Below the pieces are notes generated by a model, which was not told where the DNA came from, searched no databases, and was given only the letters and a program-made list of their open reading frames with translations. 64,000 bases of DNA. Source: Promethearchaeota archaeon. Its GTDB lineage: Archaea > Asgardarchaeota > Lokiarchaeia > Sigyniarchaeales > SOKP01. A program made the translations under genes and the position numbers. Positions within the stretch are counted from its first letter, which is position 1. The number at the start of each line of letters is the position of its first letter. The stretch covers positions 22,132 to 86,131 of the forward strand of contig JAEOTR010000084.1 of assembly GCA_016839705.1 (NCBI GenBank). Direction: 5' to 3'. Of this stretch, positions 8,887 through 17,172 are shown piece after piece.

Positions 8887-10125
8887 ATGTCTTCTGAAAG
8901 TTCTGATATAATCGACGTGTTTTCTAAGTTTTTAGATCCGAAATTAACAAAGGTTAATAAATTACACTCAATTGATGATGTATTAAAATTACCAATTCAC
9001 TCATATAAGTTTGTAGATAAAGAAGAATCAACTATAATGAAACAGTTACTAGAGATTTCTAGTATAGGGGATGCTTCTAAACTGAATAAGGAAAATCCTT
9101 TTGAAAGTCTGATTAAAATAGAAGAATCAGACGAATCTTTAGAATTGACGGAGAACTTGAAGAAAAAGATTGAAGCGTTAAAAAAAAAATACCCAACCTT
9201 AGAAAAAACATTGAAAAAAACAATTACAATAAGCTCACTCATTTCAAGTGTTAATAAAGAAAAAGAAGGAATAGAAGTAATAGGACAAAAAGTTCTCGTG
9301 GCAGGACTCGATGAAGCAGGCAAAACCGCTACACTTTCAAAATTCGGTGGCCGACTAGGTATTACTGATACTATTGCAACACACCCAACAAGAGGAGTTG
9401 TTCGGATGAAATTTGGGAGTTCCAATTTGAACTTATACATTTGGGATCTAGGAGGGCAGGAAGAATATCGTGAAAGGTATTTAAGCAATCCAGAGCAATA
9501 TTTTATTCAATTAGATTTACTCCTCTATGTAATTGATGTGCAAAACCCAGACCGATTCGATGAATCTCTCGAATACTTTGATGGAATCCTTGATTCAATA
9601 ATAATGTTAGAAGAAAAACCTTACATTTTAATTTTCATCCATAAATTTGACCCAGATATTAAAGGGGACCCAAAGATTCAGCTAAATGTTGAACTATTGA
9701 AGGATAATTTAAACGAACTTATTAAAGGCAAGGATTATGATTTTGATATTGAGATCTATTTAACATCTATATATTCGATGATTTCCCGTGAACCACAATT
9801 TGCTAAATATCTTAAAAATCTCATGAGCTCACATTATTCCCTTACAGATCCAACAGTTAAGAAAGTTGAAGGTCTTGGAAAAACTTTAGAAGAAACTCTT
9901 AATGCGGTTATTCGTTTATCAGAAAGCATTTCTTCACAGTTAAATGATCTTGATAGTCGTCTTCGTGCCTTAGAGGCGGGTGCATTCCAAGCGGCTCAAA
10001 GTGGATTACCTTTGGAAATATCTAATCCTTCCCAAAGTACATCTAGACAAGAGGGAAATGCAAGATTAAATGTTCTCAATGAATTAAAAGATCTTTTTAG
10101 CAAGAGAAAAAGCCTAGACCTTTAA
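8887..10125 (+). CDS. Arf/Rag-like small GTPase with long N-terminal extension
   Basis: A 412-residue protein with a GTPase core at about residues 130-320. G1 is GLDEAGKT (about 141-148), the G2 threonine lies in THPTRGV, G3 is WDLGGQ (about 186) and G5 is TSIYS. G4 is HKFD instead of NKxD; HKxD is the form seen in Rag/Gtr GTPases, and the YLSNPEQYF segment after G3 also resembles that group, while G1 to G3 are Arf-like. About 130 residues before the core are charged and partly coiled coil. A C-terminal tail contains a heptad-like segment (SSQLNDLDSRLRAL). There is no N-terminal glycine for myristoylation. Nearby roadblock proteins could be partners. Confidence 0.85.
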   Translation: MSSESSDIIDVFSKFLDPKLTKVNKLHSIDDVLKLPIHSYKFVDKEESTIMKQLLEISSIGDASKLNKENPFESLIKIEESDESLELTENLKKKIEALKKKYPTLEKTLKKTITISSLISSVNKEKEGIEVIGQKVLVAGLDEAGKTATLSKFGGRLGITDTIATHPTRGVVRMKFGSSNLNLYIWDLGGQEEYRERYLSNPEQYFIQLDLLLYVIDVQNPDRFDESLEYFDGILDSIIMLEEKPYILIFIHKFDPDIKGDPKIQLNVELLKDNLNELIKGKDYDFDIEIYLTSIYSMISREPQFAKYLKNLMSSHYSLTDPTVKKVEGLGKTLEETLNAVIRLSESISSQLNDLDSRLRALEAGAFQAAQSGLPLEISNPSQSTSRQEGNARLNVLNELKDLFSKRKSLDL

Positions 10126-10127
10126 AA

Positions 10128-10853
10128 CTAATTCTTCCATCTTTTAAAATTGTCTATAATTATCTTGTAAGTAGCAGATAAGAAGATTATCAAAAATATT
10201 AAAATACATATAATTAAATACCAAAAGTGCTCATTTAACATTGAATTTATTTTATGATAATCGATTTCATATACGACAAATTGCTCAAAATATGTTACAA
10301 TTATTTGGAGCAATGGAGACATTAAATAAATTGAAAATAGGAAACCAATTATTCCTAATAGACTTCCAATAATCACATCGGTGGGATAGTGAACACCTAA
10401 TTGAATTCTTGAAAAAGAAACTAAAGCTGCTAATATCAACATTAAAAATGTCATAAATGGTGATTTCAAAAAATATACTCCGAATAATAATCCATAAGCC
10501 ATTATATTAAATGAATGCCAAGATGGAAAACTGCGAGATCTTGGTTTTCTTTCAAGAACTATAATCTTGCCTTCTTCTAATTTTTCAAATGGTCTTTGTC
10601 TATTAAAAATTTTTTTAAATACTGCAATAAAAAGCAAACCCGTCAAAAATATCGCAGATATATTAGTAAGTAAAAAAGGATCATACCAAATAAACAAGAA
10701 AAATGCAATTAAAGAAATCCATAAAGTTTCTCTCCCAAAGAAAGATAAACACTTAAAAATGAATGTAACTGATTTTCCTCCAAAATTATTATATTTTAAA
10801 ATTATCTTTTGGTCCCAGGTGTCTACCTTCTTAGGGAAATCTTTAAGTTCCAT
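10128..10853 (-). CDS. PAP2 family membrane phosphatase
   Basis: A 241-residue polytopic protein with the three PAP2/phosphatidic acid phosphatase motifs in order: KKIFNRQRPF (KX6RP), PSWHS (usually PSGH) and SRIQLGVHYPTD (SRX5HX3D), which supplies the catalytic histidine and aspartate. About six membrane helices are visible. Family members dephosphorylate lipid phosphates or polyprenyl pyrophosphates at the membrane. Glycine-to-tryptophan in the second motif is uncommon, but the catalytic His remains. It overlaps nothing and sits one base from the PHP gene on the same strand, suggesting cotranscription. Confidence 0.88.
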   Translation of the reverse strand: MELKDFPKKVDTWDQKIILKYNNFGGKSVTFIFKCLSFFGRETLWISLIAFFLFIWYDPFLLTNISAIFLTGLLFIAVFKKIFNRQRPFEKLEEGKIIVLERKPRSRSFPSWHSFNIMAYGLLFGVYFLKSPFMTFLMLILAALVSFSRIQLGVHYPTDVIIGSLLGIIGFLFSIYLMSPLLQIIVTYFEQFVVYEIDYHKINSMLNEHFWYLIICILIFLIIFLSATYKIIIDNFKRWKN

Positions 10854-10854
10854 G

Positions 10855-11670
10855 TTATTTATCGGATAGGTGATTTCTTATTGAATTTAAATATTTATAT
10901 GCATCTTTTACTTTAGGAATCTGCTTCTCAAAATAATTTAATGAATGTGAATCGGAACCAACAAAGTATTTTCCTCCTTCTTTAACTAATTGAGTGATTA
11001 TTGCTTTTGAAGGAAATGGACGTCCAATTGGAAATCTTTCACCCGAAATATTGTATTCTATCCTTAAATTATTCTTTATGCACATTCGTCCTAATTCCAA
11101 CACTCTTTCTTCCGATATATTACAATCTTTTGTAGGTTTTATATCATTTTCATTAATATAACGGAAAATAGTATCGATGTGACAAATATTTTTAAATATT
11201 TTTGAATTAACCATCATCTCACATGTCTCAAAATATTCATCAATAATGGTTTTTATCTCTTTTATATCTAGTAATTTTAATAGCTTTTCCCTCGTTGTGA
11301 TTGGATAACCTGGAATCCATTCATGAATTGTACCCCCAATGAAATCTAATTCTCTGTTATAATCATCCATGAACTCTAATAATTCAATTTCTCTATCTCT
11401 GTAGTATTCAACTTCAAGCCCGCTAAATATGAAATCATAAGTTTCTTTCAATTCATCGATCTCTTCAAGGTAATTATCGATGTTTCCATCAGAGAAAGGA
11501 TTTGTTTTATCCTCTTCAATCGAATATAGTTCGAAATGGTCAAGGAAACAAACGTTAATTTCATGAATTTCTGCTAATTTTATATAATCTTCGAAATAAG
11601 GCCCGTTTCTGTCAATATCCGTACTCCATTTTGCAGTATGGACATGATAATCAGTGAATTTAAACTTCAT
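10855..11670 (-). CDS. PHP-domain phosphatase, histidinol-phosphatase-like
   Basis: A 271-residue PHP-domain metallophosphatase. Metal-binding motifs are visible in order: DYHVHT at the N-terminus, FLDHFE, a glutamate in GLEVEYY, IGGTIHEW, CHIDT and GSDSH near the C-terminus. The layout fits the HisK/HisJ type of histidinol phosphatase, which cleaves histidinol phosphate in histidine synthesis. No other his gene is close, so another phosphomonoester substrate is possible. It lies one base upstream of the PAP2 gene and is probably cotranscribed with it. Confidence 0.82.
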   Translation of the reverse strand: MKFKFTDYHVHTAKWSTDIDRNGPYFEDYIKLAEIHEINVCFLDHFELYSIEEDKTNPFSDGNIDNYLEEIDELKETYDFIFSGLEVEYYRDREIELLEFMDDYNRELDFIGGTIHEWIPGYPITTREKLLKLLDIKEIKTIIDEYFETCEMMVNSKIFKNICHIDTIFRYINENDIKPTKDCNISEERVLELGRMCIKNNLRIEYNISGERFPIGRPFPSKAIITQLVKEGGKYFVGSDSHSLNYFEKQIPKVKDAYKYLNSIRNHLSDK

Positions 11671-11719
11671 ATTCTAACAAGGTTAATAATTAAGAAAGAG
11701 AAATAAAAATAATGATTAA

Positions 11720-13612
11720 CTAATCATCTGAATCTTCTTGGTCAAAAAAAACTTCATAAAAAAGTTCTTTTTCACCACTTTCTGGAGGTGTTATTTTTGT
11801 ACGCCCCCCCCGCTGTATAATACGAACAGTGCTTTTGTTCTGAAGATGAATTGTTCCGTAGAATCCCTTTATTCCTTTTTCTTTTGCGATGATAATTAAA
11901 TGTTGGTAAAGAAATGTACCGATTCCTTCTCCTCTCCATTTTTCAGATACAATAAAACTGTATTCCGCCATGTTTAAAGAAGGGTTAAAATAATATGTTG
12001 CGTTTCCTATCATATTCTCTCTCCCAATTTCCCCTGTAAAAGCACCAATAGAGAAAACTTTATCATAATCAATATTTACTTCATCTTGAGTCTTAGAATG
12101 GGTAAACTCCTTCCTTACTTCAAAAAATCGTAAATATCTATCTGTTTCGTTCAAGGCGTAATATAAATCTTTAAGTAAGGGTTCATCTGTAGTTTTAACA
12201 GGTCTTACTCTAATTTTTTCATTATTCCTGGCAGTGTAAATCGTTTCATATCCAGAAGGATATAAACATATTCGTCCATCTTCGTCACATGGAAGTAATT
12301 GATCCGAATAAACATATTTTAATTTTTTTGCTTTGTCCAATAATGATTGTCGAAAGTCTGGATGAGCAACACATATCAATTCAAGCACCCTTTCTCTTAT
12401 CGTTTTCCCATGAAGATAAGCTACACCCCATTCAGTTACAACATAATACACATCTCCACGAGAAAGCATTATTCCTGCACCCTCATCTAAATGTGGAACT
12501 ATTCGTGACTTTTTGCCATCTCTAGATGTTGAAGGCATAATTATGATAGGTTTCCCCCGTTTAGAAAAGGCTGCTCCCCTCATAAAATCAATCGTTTCTC
12601 CTAACCCTGAATAAAATTTATAGCCTTCTGTTGCTGCATTTACTTGTCCAGTAAGGTCTATTTGTCGAGCAGAATTAATTGAGACCATACTTTTGTTCAT
12701 TCCAATATTCCTAGGGTTACACACATAATCAGAAGGGAAAAATTCAATATAGGGATTATTATGAACGAATTCGTATAATTTTCTAGTACCTAGAGCATAA
12801 CTCGTAATTATTTTTTCTGGATGAAAATTTTTTTTTCTACAAGTAAGAATGCCCTCTTCGATAAGAGGTATGATATTATCTGTAATATAGTGAGAGTGCA
12901 TTCCAAGGTCTTTTTTATCCTTTAAATATTTTAGTGCTGCATTTGGCAAATCACCAAAACCAATATGAATCGTCGATTTATTTTCAATAATATTCGCAAG
13001 ATTTTTACCAATTCTTTCAGCTATATCATCAGGTTCCTCAAAGAAAAACTCTAATAAAGGTTGATTGTTATAAACAAAAAAATCAATTTCTTTCATATGC
13101 ATAAAACTGTTTCCTAAAGTACGAGGCATTTGAGGATTGATCTCAGCTATAGTTAGATAAGATGATTGTGCCAAGGTTTTTGCGATATCGACATTAATAC
13201 CTAAAGAACAAAAACCGTATGGATCTGGGGGGGAGACTTGTATAAGAGCAACATCTATATGTTTTCGACCAGTTAAAAATAGTGAAGGTATTTCACTCGC
13301 ATAAATCGGGGTGTAGTCTGCTTGACCATTATTGATTTCTTCACGAAGATTTGATCCTATAAAAAATACATTATGTCTAAAAAGATCCTCCGCTTTATTT
13401 TTAAAATATTTCTCAGGGCCAATTGTTAGAAAGTGAAGAATCTCCGTGTCGATTAACTTCTCTGAATGTTTAATCAATTCGGTTGTTAATAATTGAGGTT
13501 CAGAACATCCAGAATCAATAAAAACTCTATTCCCCGGTATTATTTTCTTTATGGCATCTTCTGCATTGATTTGTTTATCCTTCCATTTTTCTCTCCATTT
13601 CTCATCTATCAA
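11720..13612 (-). CDS. Acetyl-CoA hydrolase/CoA-transferase fused to GNAT acetyltransferase
   Basis: A 630-residue fusion. Residues about 1-430 are an acetyl-CoA hydrolase/4-hydroxybutyrate CoA-transferase family protein, with the typical GQVNAATEG, GGxxF-like DFMRGAAFSKRGKPI and VVTEWGVAYLHGKT blocks. Residues about 455-620 form a GNAT N-acetyltransferase domain (TDEPLLKDLYYAL, EYSFIVSEKWRGEGIG, LQNKSTVRIIQRGG). Such fusions are known in other prokaryotes. At residue 241 I see His (MHSHYITD) where I expect the glutamate that forms the acyl-CoA intermediate (HTE/HSE). It is divergent from acetyl-CoA synthetase with about 230 bases between, suggesting linked acetate/acyl-CoA metabolism. Confidence 0.88.
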   Translation of the reverse strand: MIDEKWREKWKDKQINAEDAIKKIIPGNRVFIDSGCSEPQLLTTELIKHSEKLIDTEILHFLTIGPEKYFKNKAEDLFRHNVFFIGSNLREEINNGQADYTPIYASEIPSLFLTGRKHIDVALIQVSPPDPYGFCSLGINVDIAKTLAQSSYLTIAEINPQMPRTLGNSFMHMKEIDFFVYNNQPLLEFFFEEPDDIAERIGKNLANIIENKSTIHIGFGDLPNAALKYLKDKKDLGMHSHYITDNIIPLIEEGILTCRKKNFHPEKIITSYALGTRKLYEFVHNNPYIEFFPSDYVCNPRNIGMNKSMVSINSARQIDLTGQVNAATEGYKFYSGLGETIDFMRGAAFSKRGKPIIIMPSTSRDGKKSRIVPHLDEGAGIMLSRGDVYYVVTEWGVAYLHGKTIRERVLELICVAHPDFRQSLLDKAKKLKYVYSDQLLPCDEDGRICLYPSGYETIYTARNNEKIRVRPVKTTDEPLLKDLYYALNETDRYLRFFEVRKEFTHSKTQDEVNIDYDKVFSIGAFTGEIGRENMIGNATYYFNPSLNMAEYSFIVSEKWRGEGIGTFLYQHLIIIAKEKGIKGFYGTIHLQNKSTVRIIQRGGRTKITPPESGEKELFYEVFFDQEDSDD

Positions 13613-13843
13613 ATTAGGGTTTACCTTTATTGTTGTTTAATCTAAAATCATTGATTTTTTAATTTATAAAAATTTACTTCAATCTCGTTATTAAATGTAT
13701 TTTCCTCAATATAATGTTTTTGAAATTATAAATAAAATGTTTAAATTCAATTCATATCTTATTTGATTTAGAAGTATACTTGTAAGATGAAAATATTAAA
13801 AAAATTTAAAGTTATAATTCAAGATTCAAAAGTGTAAAAGACT

Positions 13844-15823
13844 ATGTCTAAAGAAGAAAGAATGGAAAGCATTCTTACTGAAAATCGTATTTTTAATCCT
13901 GTTGACCTTAATCCTGAATACGTTAAAACCGGAATGTCAATGGAAGAATATAAAAAGCTATATAAGCAATCGATTGAAGATATGGAAGGATTTTGGGGTG
14001 AACAAGCAAAATCTCTTGATTGGTTTAAACCCTATGATAAAGTATGGGAAAAAACGGACTTGTTTCCAGGAAAGTGGTTTGTTGGTGGAAAACTTAATGT
14101 TGCTTATAACTGTTTAGATAGGCATGTGAAAGCAGGAAAAGGAAAGAGGACTGCTCTAATTTGGGAAGCTGATGAGCCAGGACAAGTTAGAACATATTCT
14201 TACGATGAGTTATTAAAAGAGGTTTCAAAGGTTGCGAATGGGATGAAAAAACTTGGGTTAGAAAAAGGAGATAGAGTTACTATTTGGTTACCCATGATTC
14301 CTGAGCTTGCAATAATTATGTTGGCATGCGCTAGAATCGGTGTCATACATTCTATTGTATTTGGTGGATTTTCTAAAGAAGCAGTGAAAGATAGAATAAA
14401 AGATTCAGATTCTCGACTTCTCTTTACGAGCGATGAAACTGTAAGGGCTGGAAAGTATTATCCTAAATTAGCTGATGTTGTTAATATCATTGATGATGTT
14501 CCAACTATAGAACACATTATAGTTGTAAAGCGATCCGGAAGAGATATACCCCACACAAATAAGGATATCTGGTATCATGACTTTATCGAAGGGATGAGTG
14601 AAGAAAATGAACCTGAAGAAATGGATTCTGAAGATACCTTGTTTATCTTATATACAAGCGGAACTACTGGTAAACCAAAGGGAGTAAAACATACCACCGC
14701 AGGATATATCCTATATACATCATTCACCCATAGAATAGTTTTTAATTATCATGAAGGTGATATTTGGTATTGCACTGCGGATATCGGGTGGATCACTGGA
14801 CATTCTTATATTGTTTATGGACCTCTAGCAAATGGTGCTACAAGTCTAATGTTCGAAGGAGTTCCAACTTACCCTGAAGTCGATCGGTTTTGGGATATCG
14901 TTGAATCCAATAAAGTCACTCATTTCTATACAGCTCCTACTGCAATTAGAGCGTTAATGAGATATGGGGATGATCCTGTGAAGAAACACGATGTGAGCTC
15001 ACTGAAAATCTTAGGAACTGTTGGAGAACCTATAAATCCCGAAGCATGGACGTGGTATCATAGAGTGGTTGGACAAAATAGATGTCCCATTGTTGATACA
15101 TACTGGCAAACTGAAACAGGGGGATTTATCATGACACCTATAGCAACCGCAACACCAACCAAACCAGGATCTTGCTGTATGCCTTTCTTGGGTATAAAAC
15201 CAATAATCTTTGACCTTGAAGGAGAAGAAGTCACTGAACCTGATGAGGGGGGATATTTTGCGATGGCCCAACCATGGCCAGGGATATTGAGAGACGTTTG
15301 GGGCAATACTGAGCGATTTAAATCAACCTATCTCGCAAAATATCCGGGATATTATTATACAGGTGATGGAGCACGACGAGATCAGGATGGTTATTATTGG
15401 ATTTTAGGCAGACTTGATGATGTTATTAAAGTATCAGGGCATAGAATAGGAACCATGGAAGTAGAATCTGCTCTTGTAAGTCATCCAAGCGTTGCGGAAG
15501 CCGCAGTTGCTCCATTTCCGCATAAAATAAAAGGTCAGGCAATCTGGGCCTACGTAACTCTAATGCAAGGAGTTGAGAAATCAGCGAAACTATCTAAAGA
15601 GATACGTATGCATGTAAGAAATGAAATTGGACCTGTATTCCAACCTGATGTAATTCAATTTGCTGATGCTTTACCTAAAACGAGAAGCGGTAAGATAATG
15701 CGTAGAATCTTAAAAGCTATCGCAGCAGGTACAGATATTGGAAATGTTACAACATTGGCAGATCCATCTGTAGTAGATACTCTATTAGAAGAACGTAAGA
15801 AAATAGACGTTGAAATAGGTTAA
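13844..15823 (+). CDS. acsA: Acetyl-CoA synthetase (AMP-forming)
   Basis: A 659-residue AMP-forming acetate-CoA ligase of full family length. The motifs are complete: the ATP P-loop YTSGTTGKPKG, the acetate-pocket region including VDTYWQTETGG, YYYTGDGARRDQDGY, the hinge GRLDDVIKVSGHR and the C-terminal catalytic lysine in KTRSGKIMRR, which is also the known regulatory acetylation site. The GNAT-fused CoA-transferase is transcribed divergently next door. Whether that GNAT acts on this lysine is only a suggestion from position. No Shine-Dalgarno is obvious before the ATG, as for many genes here. Confidence 0.96.
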   Translation: MSKEERMESILTENRIFNPVDLNPEYVKTGMSMEEYKKLYKQSIEDMEGFWGEQAKSLDWFKPYDKVWEKTDLFPGKWFVGGKLNVAYNCLDRHVKAGKGKRTALIWEADEPGQVRTYSYDELLKEVSKVANGMKKLGLEKGDRVTIWLPMIPELAIIMLACARIGVIHSIVFGGFSKEAVKDRIKDSDSRLLFTSDETVRAGKYYPKLADVVNIIDDVPTIEHIIVVKRSGRDIPHTNKDIWYHDFIEGMSEENEPEEMDSEDTLFILYTSGTTGKPKGVKHTTAGYILYTSFTHRIVFNYHEGDIWYCTADIGWITGHSYIVYGPLANGATSLMFEGVPTYPEVDRFWDIVESNKVTHFYTAPTAIRALMRYGDDPVKKHDVSSLKILGTVGEPINPEAWTWYHRVVGQNRCPIVDTYWQTETGGFIMTPIATATPTKPGSCCMPFLGIKPIIFDLEGEEVTEPDEGGYFAMAQPWPGILRDVWGNTERFKSTYLAKYPGYYYTGDGARRDQDGYYWILGRLDDVIKVSGHRIGTMEVESALVSHPSVAEAAVAPFPHKIKGQAIWAYVTLMQGVEKSAKLSKEIRMHVRNEIGPVFQPDVIQFADALPKTRSGKIMRRILKAIAAGTDIGNVTTLADPSVVDTLLEERKKIDVEIG

Positions 15824-16007
15824 ATCTATATTTTTTTATATTCTTTATGCCTTTGTTAGGGAACTCAGAAATTTATTATATTTAAGTTTTATAATTTTAT
15901 TTTATTTTTTAGGCATGTCAACTCTTTAATAGTTTTTTATTCTTCTTATAAATAGGAATTTTGATAAAAAGGAAAGATTGATTAAAAAGTTAAAAAATAT
16001 TGATCTA

Positions 16008-16979
16008 ATGAAATCAATTTTAGTATTTATAGATGGTACTATTTGCGATACAAGGCAGAGACATCATTTTGGGATAAATACACTAGAATTTAATAAACGT
16101 GAAGCAATAATCAAAGATAAGGCTGTAGCTAATAGTGTAAATTGCTTAAATAATCTATCAACTAGATATGTGATTGTTTATATTGGGGCAAGACCAAAAT
16201 TCACAATCGACTCTACGAAAGAATGGTTAGAGAAAGAAGGATTTCCAAAAGGAGATGTGTATTTAGGCAAAACTAAAAAAGACCGAGTTGAAATAATAAA
16301 GAAAATAAATAAGAAGTATAATTTTGTTGCAGGGATAGGTGATCGATGGGATGATAATGAATTGCATTTAGAAATAGGATGTTTGAGCATTATATTAGAA
16401 GAATTTAATGGTAAGTGGGATTTTGTAAGTGATTACATTATGAATTATGAACGGAAAATAAAAATTAGCCAAAATGAAATCCATTTAAAAGGAAAAATTG
16501 AAGGTTTAGCCCGTGTACTACCAAAGCTCCACAATAAATATAGAGATGCAATGTGGGAAGTATATCTCAATGCAGTTCTTAAAAAGGCAGAAGAAACCAG
16601 GGAAGAAAGAAGAAAAGAAGATCTTGAATTATTTGAAAGATTTAATCTGAATCCTCGAGATTTAAGAGATGTGGCAAAATGGGAAAAATCAGTAGATGAA
16701 AAAGAATGGGAAATTAATGAGGCTTATGGTTTGCAAGATAAAGAAATAGTAGAAGCAACAAAAAATCGTTTTGAAATGAAAATAACACGATGTCGATATG
16801 CAGAAATTTGGAAAGAGTTTGGTTTTCCTGAAATTGGATATCAAATTCATTGTCGAACAGACATAGCTTGGTGGGATCGTCCCGTATGGGATCCGAGTGT
16901 GCGATTTAAACAGCCAAAAACTCTTATGAAAGGTGACGAATATTGTTTATTTATACAATATAGACCTGATGCAGATTAA
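16008..16979 (+). CDS. HAD-like domain lacking its nucleophile, fused to ATC-hydrolase-like domain
   Basis: The N-terminal ~150 residues are a HAD fold of the acid-phosphatase type: YIGARP (motif II), GKTKKDR (motif III lysine) and GIGDRWDDN (motif IV) are present. Motif I reads VFIDGTICDT, and the usual nucleophilic aspartate (DxDGT) is missing, as if one codon had been deleted. The C-terminus (about 220-320) resembles L-2-amino-thiazoline-4-carboxylate hydrolase proteins, with ITRCRYAEIWKEFG, HCRTDIAWW and GDEYCLF segments. I chose ATG 16008 as the usual HAD start; a TTG at 15978 would add ten residues. The gene stands alone. Function is unknown. Confidence 0.65.
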   Translation: MKSILVFIDGTICDTRQRHHFGINTLEFNKREAIIKDKAVANSVNCLNNLSTRYVIVYIGARPKFTIDSTKEWLEKEGFPKGDVYLGKTKKDRVEIIKKINKKYNFVAGIGDRWDDNELHLEIGCLSIILEEFNGKWDFVSDYIMNYERKIKISQNEIHLKGKIEGLARVLPKLHNKYRDAMWEVYLNAVLKKAEETREERRKEDLELFERFNLNPRDLRDVAKWEKSVDEKEWEINEAYGLQDKEIVEATKNRFEMKITRCRYAEIWKEFGFPEIGYQIHCRTDIAWWDRPVWDPSVRFKQPKTLMKGDEYCLFIQYRPDAD

Positions 16980-17172
16980 CGTTAATGCAAATCCTAATCA
17001 AATAGCACCATACTCTTTAATAATTTTCTAAATCTCATCATTTAATATAACAAATTAATCACTCCTAGTTTTGAAAATGTAGAAAAACCTTGAATTATTA
17101 TAACCTTAAATACTTGCTTTTTTTAAAAAAAGATTTTAATTTATCAAAGGCAATGCATTATGGATTCCAATC

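Noticed and set aside
8997..9488. 163-codon minus-strand frame
   Set aside because: It is a shadow of the GTPase gene on the plus strand and has no protein motifs.
15058..15306. Minus-strand frames inside acetyl-CoA synthetase
   Set aside because: They overlap strongly conserved coding sequence and have no motifs.
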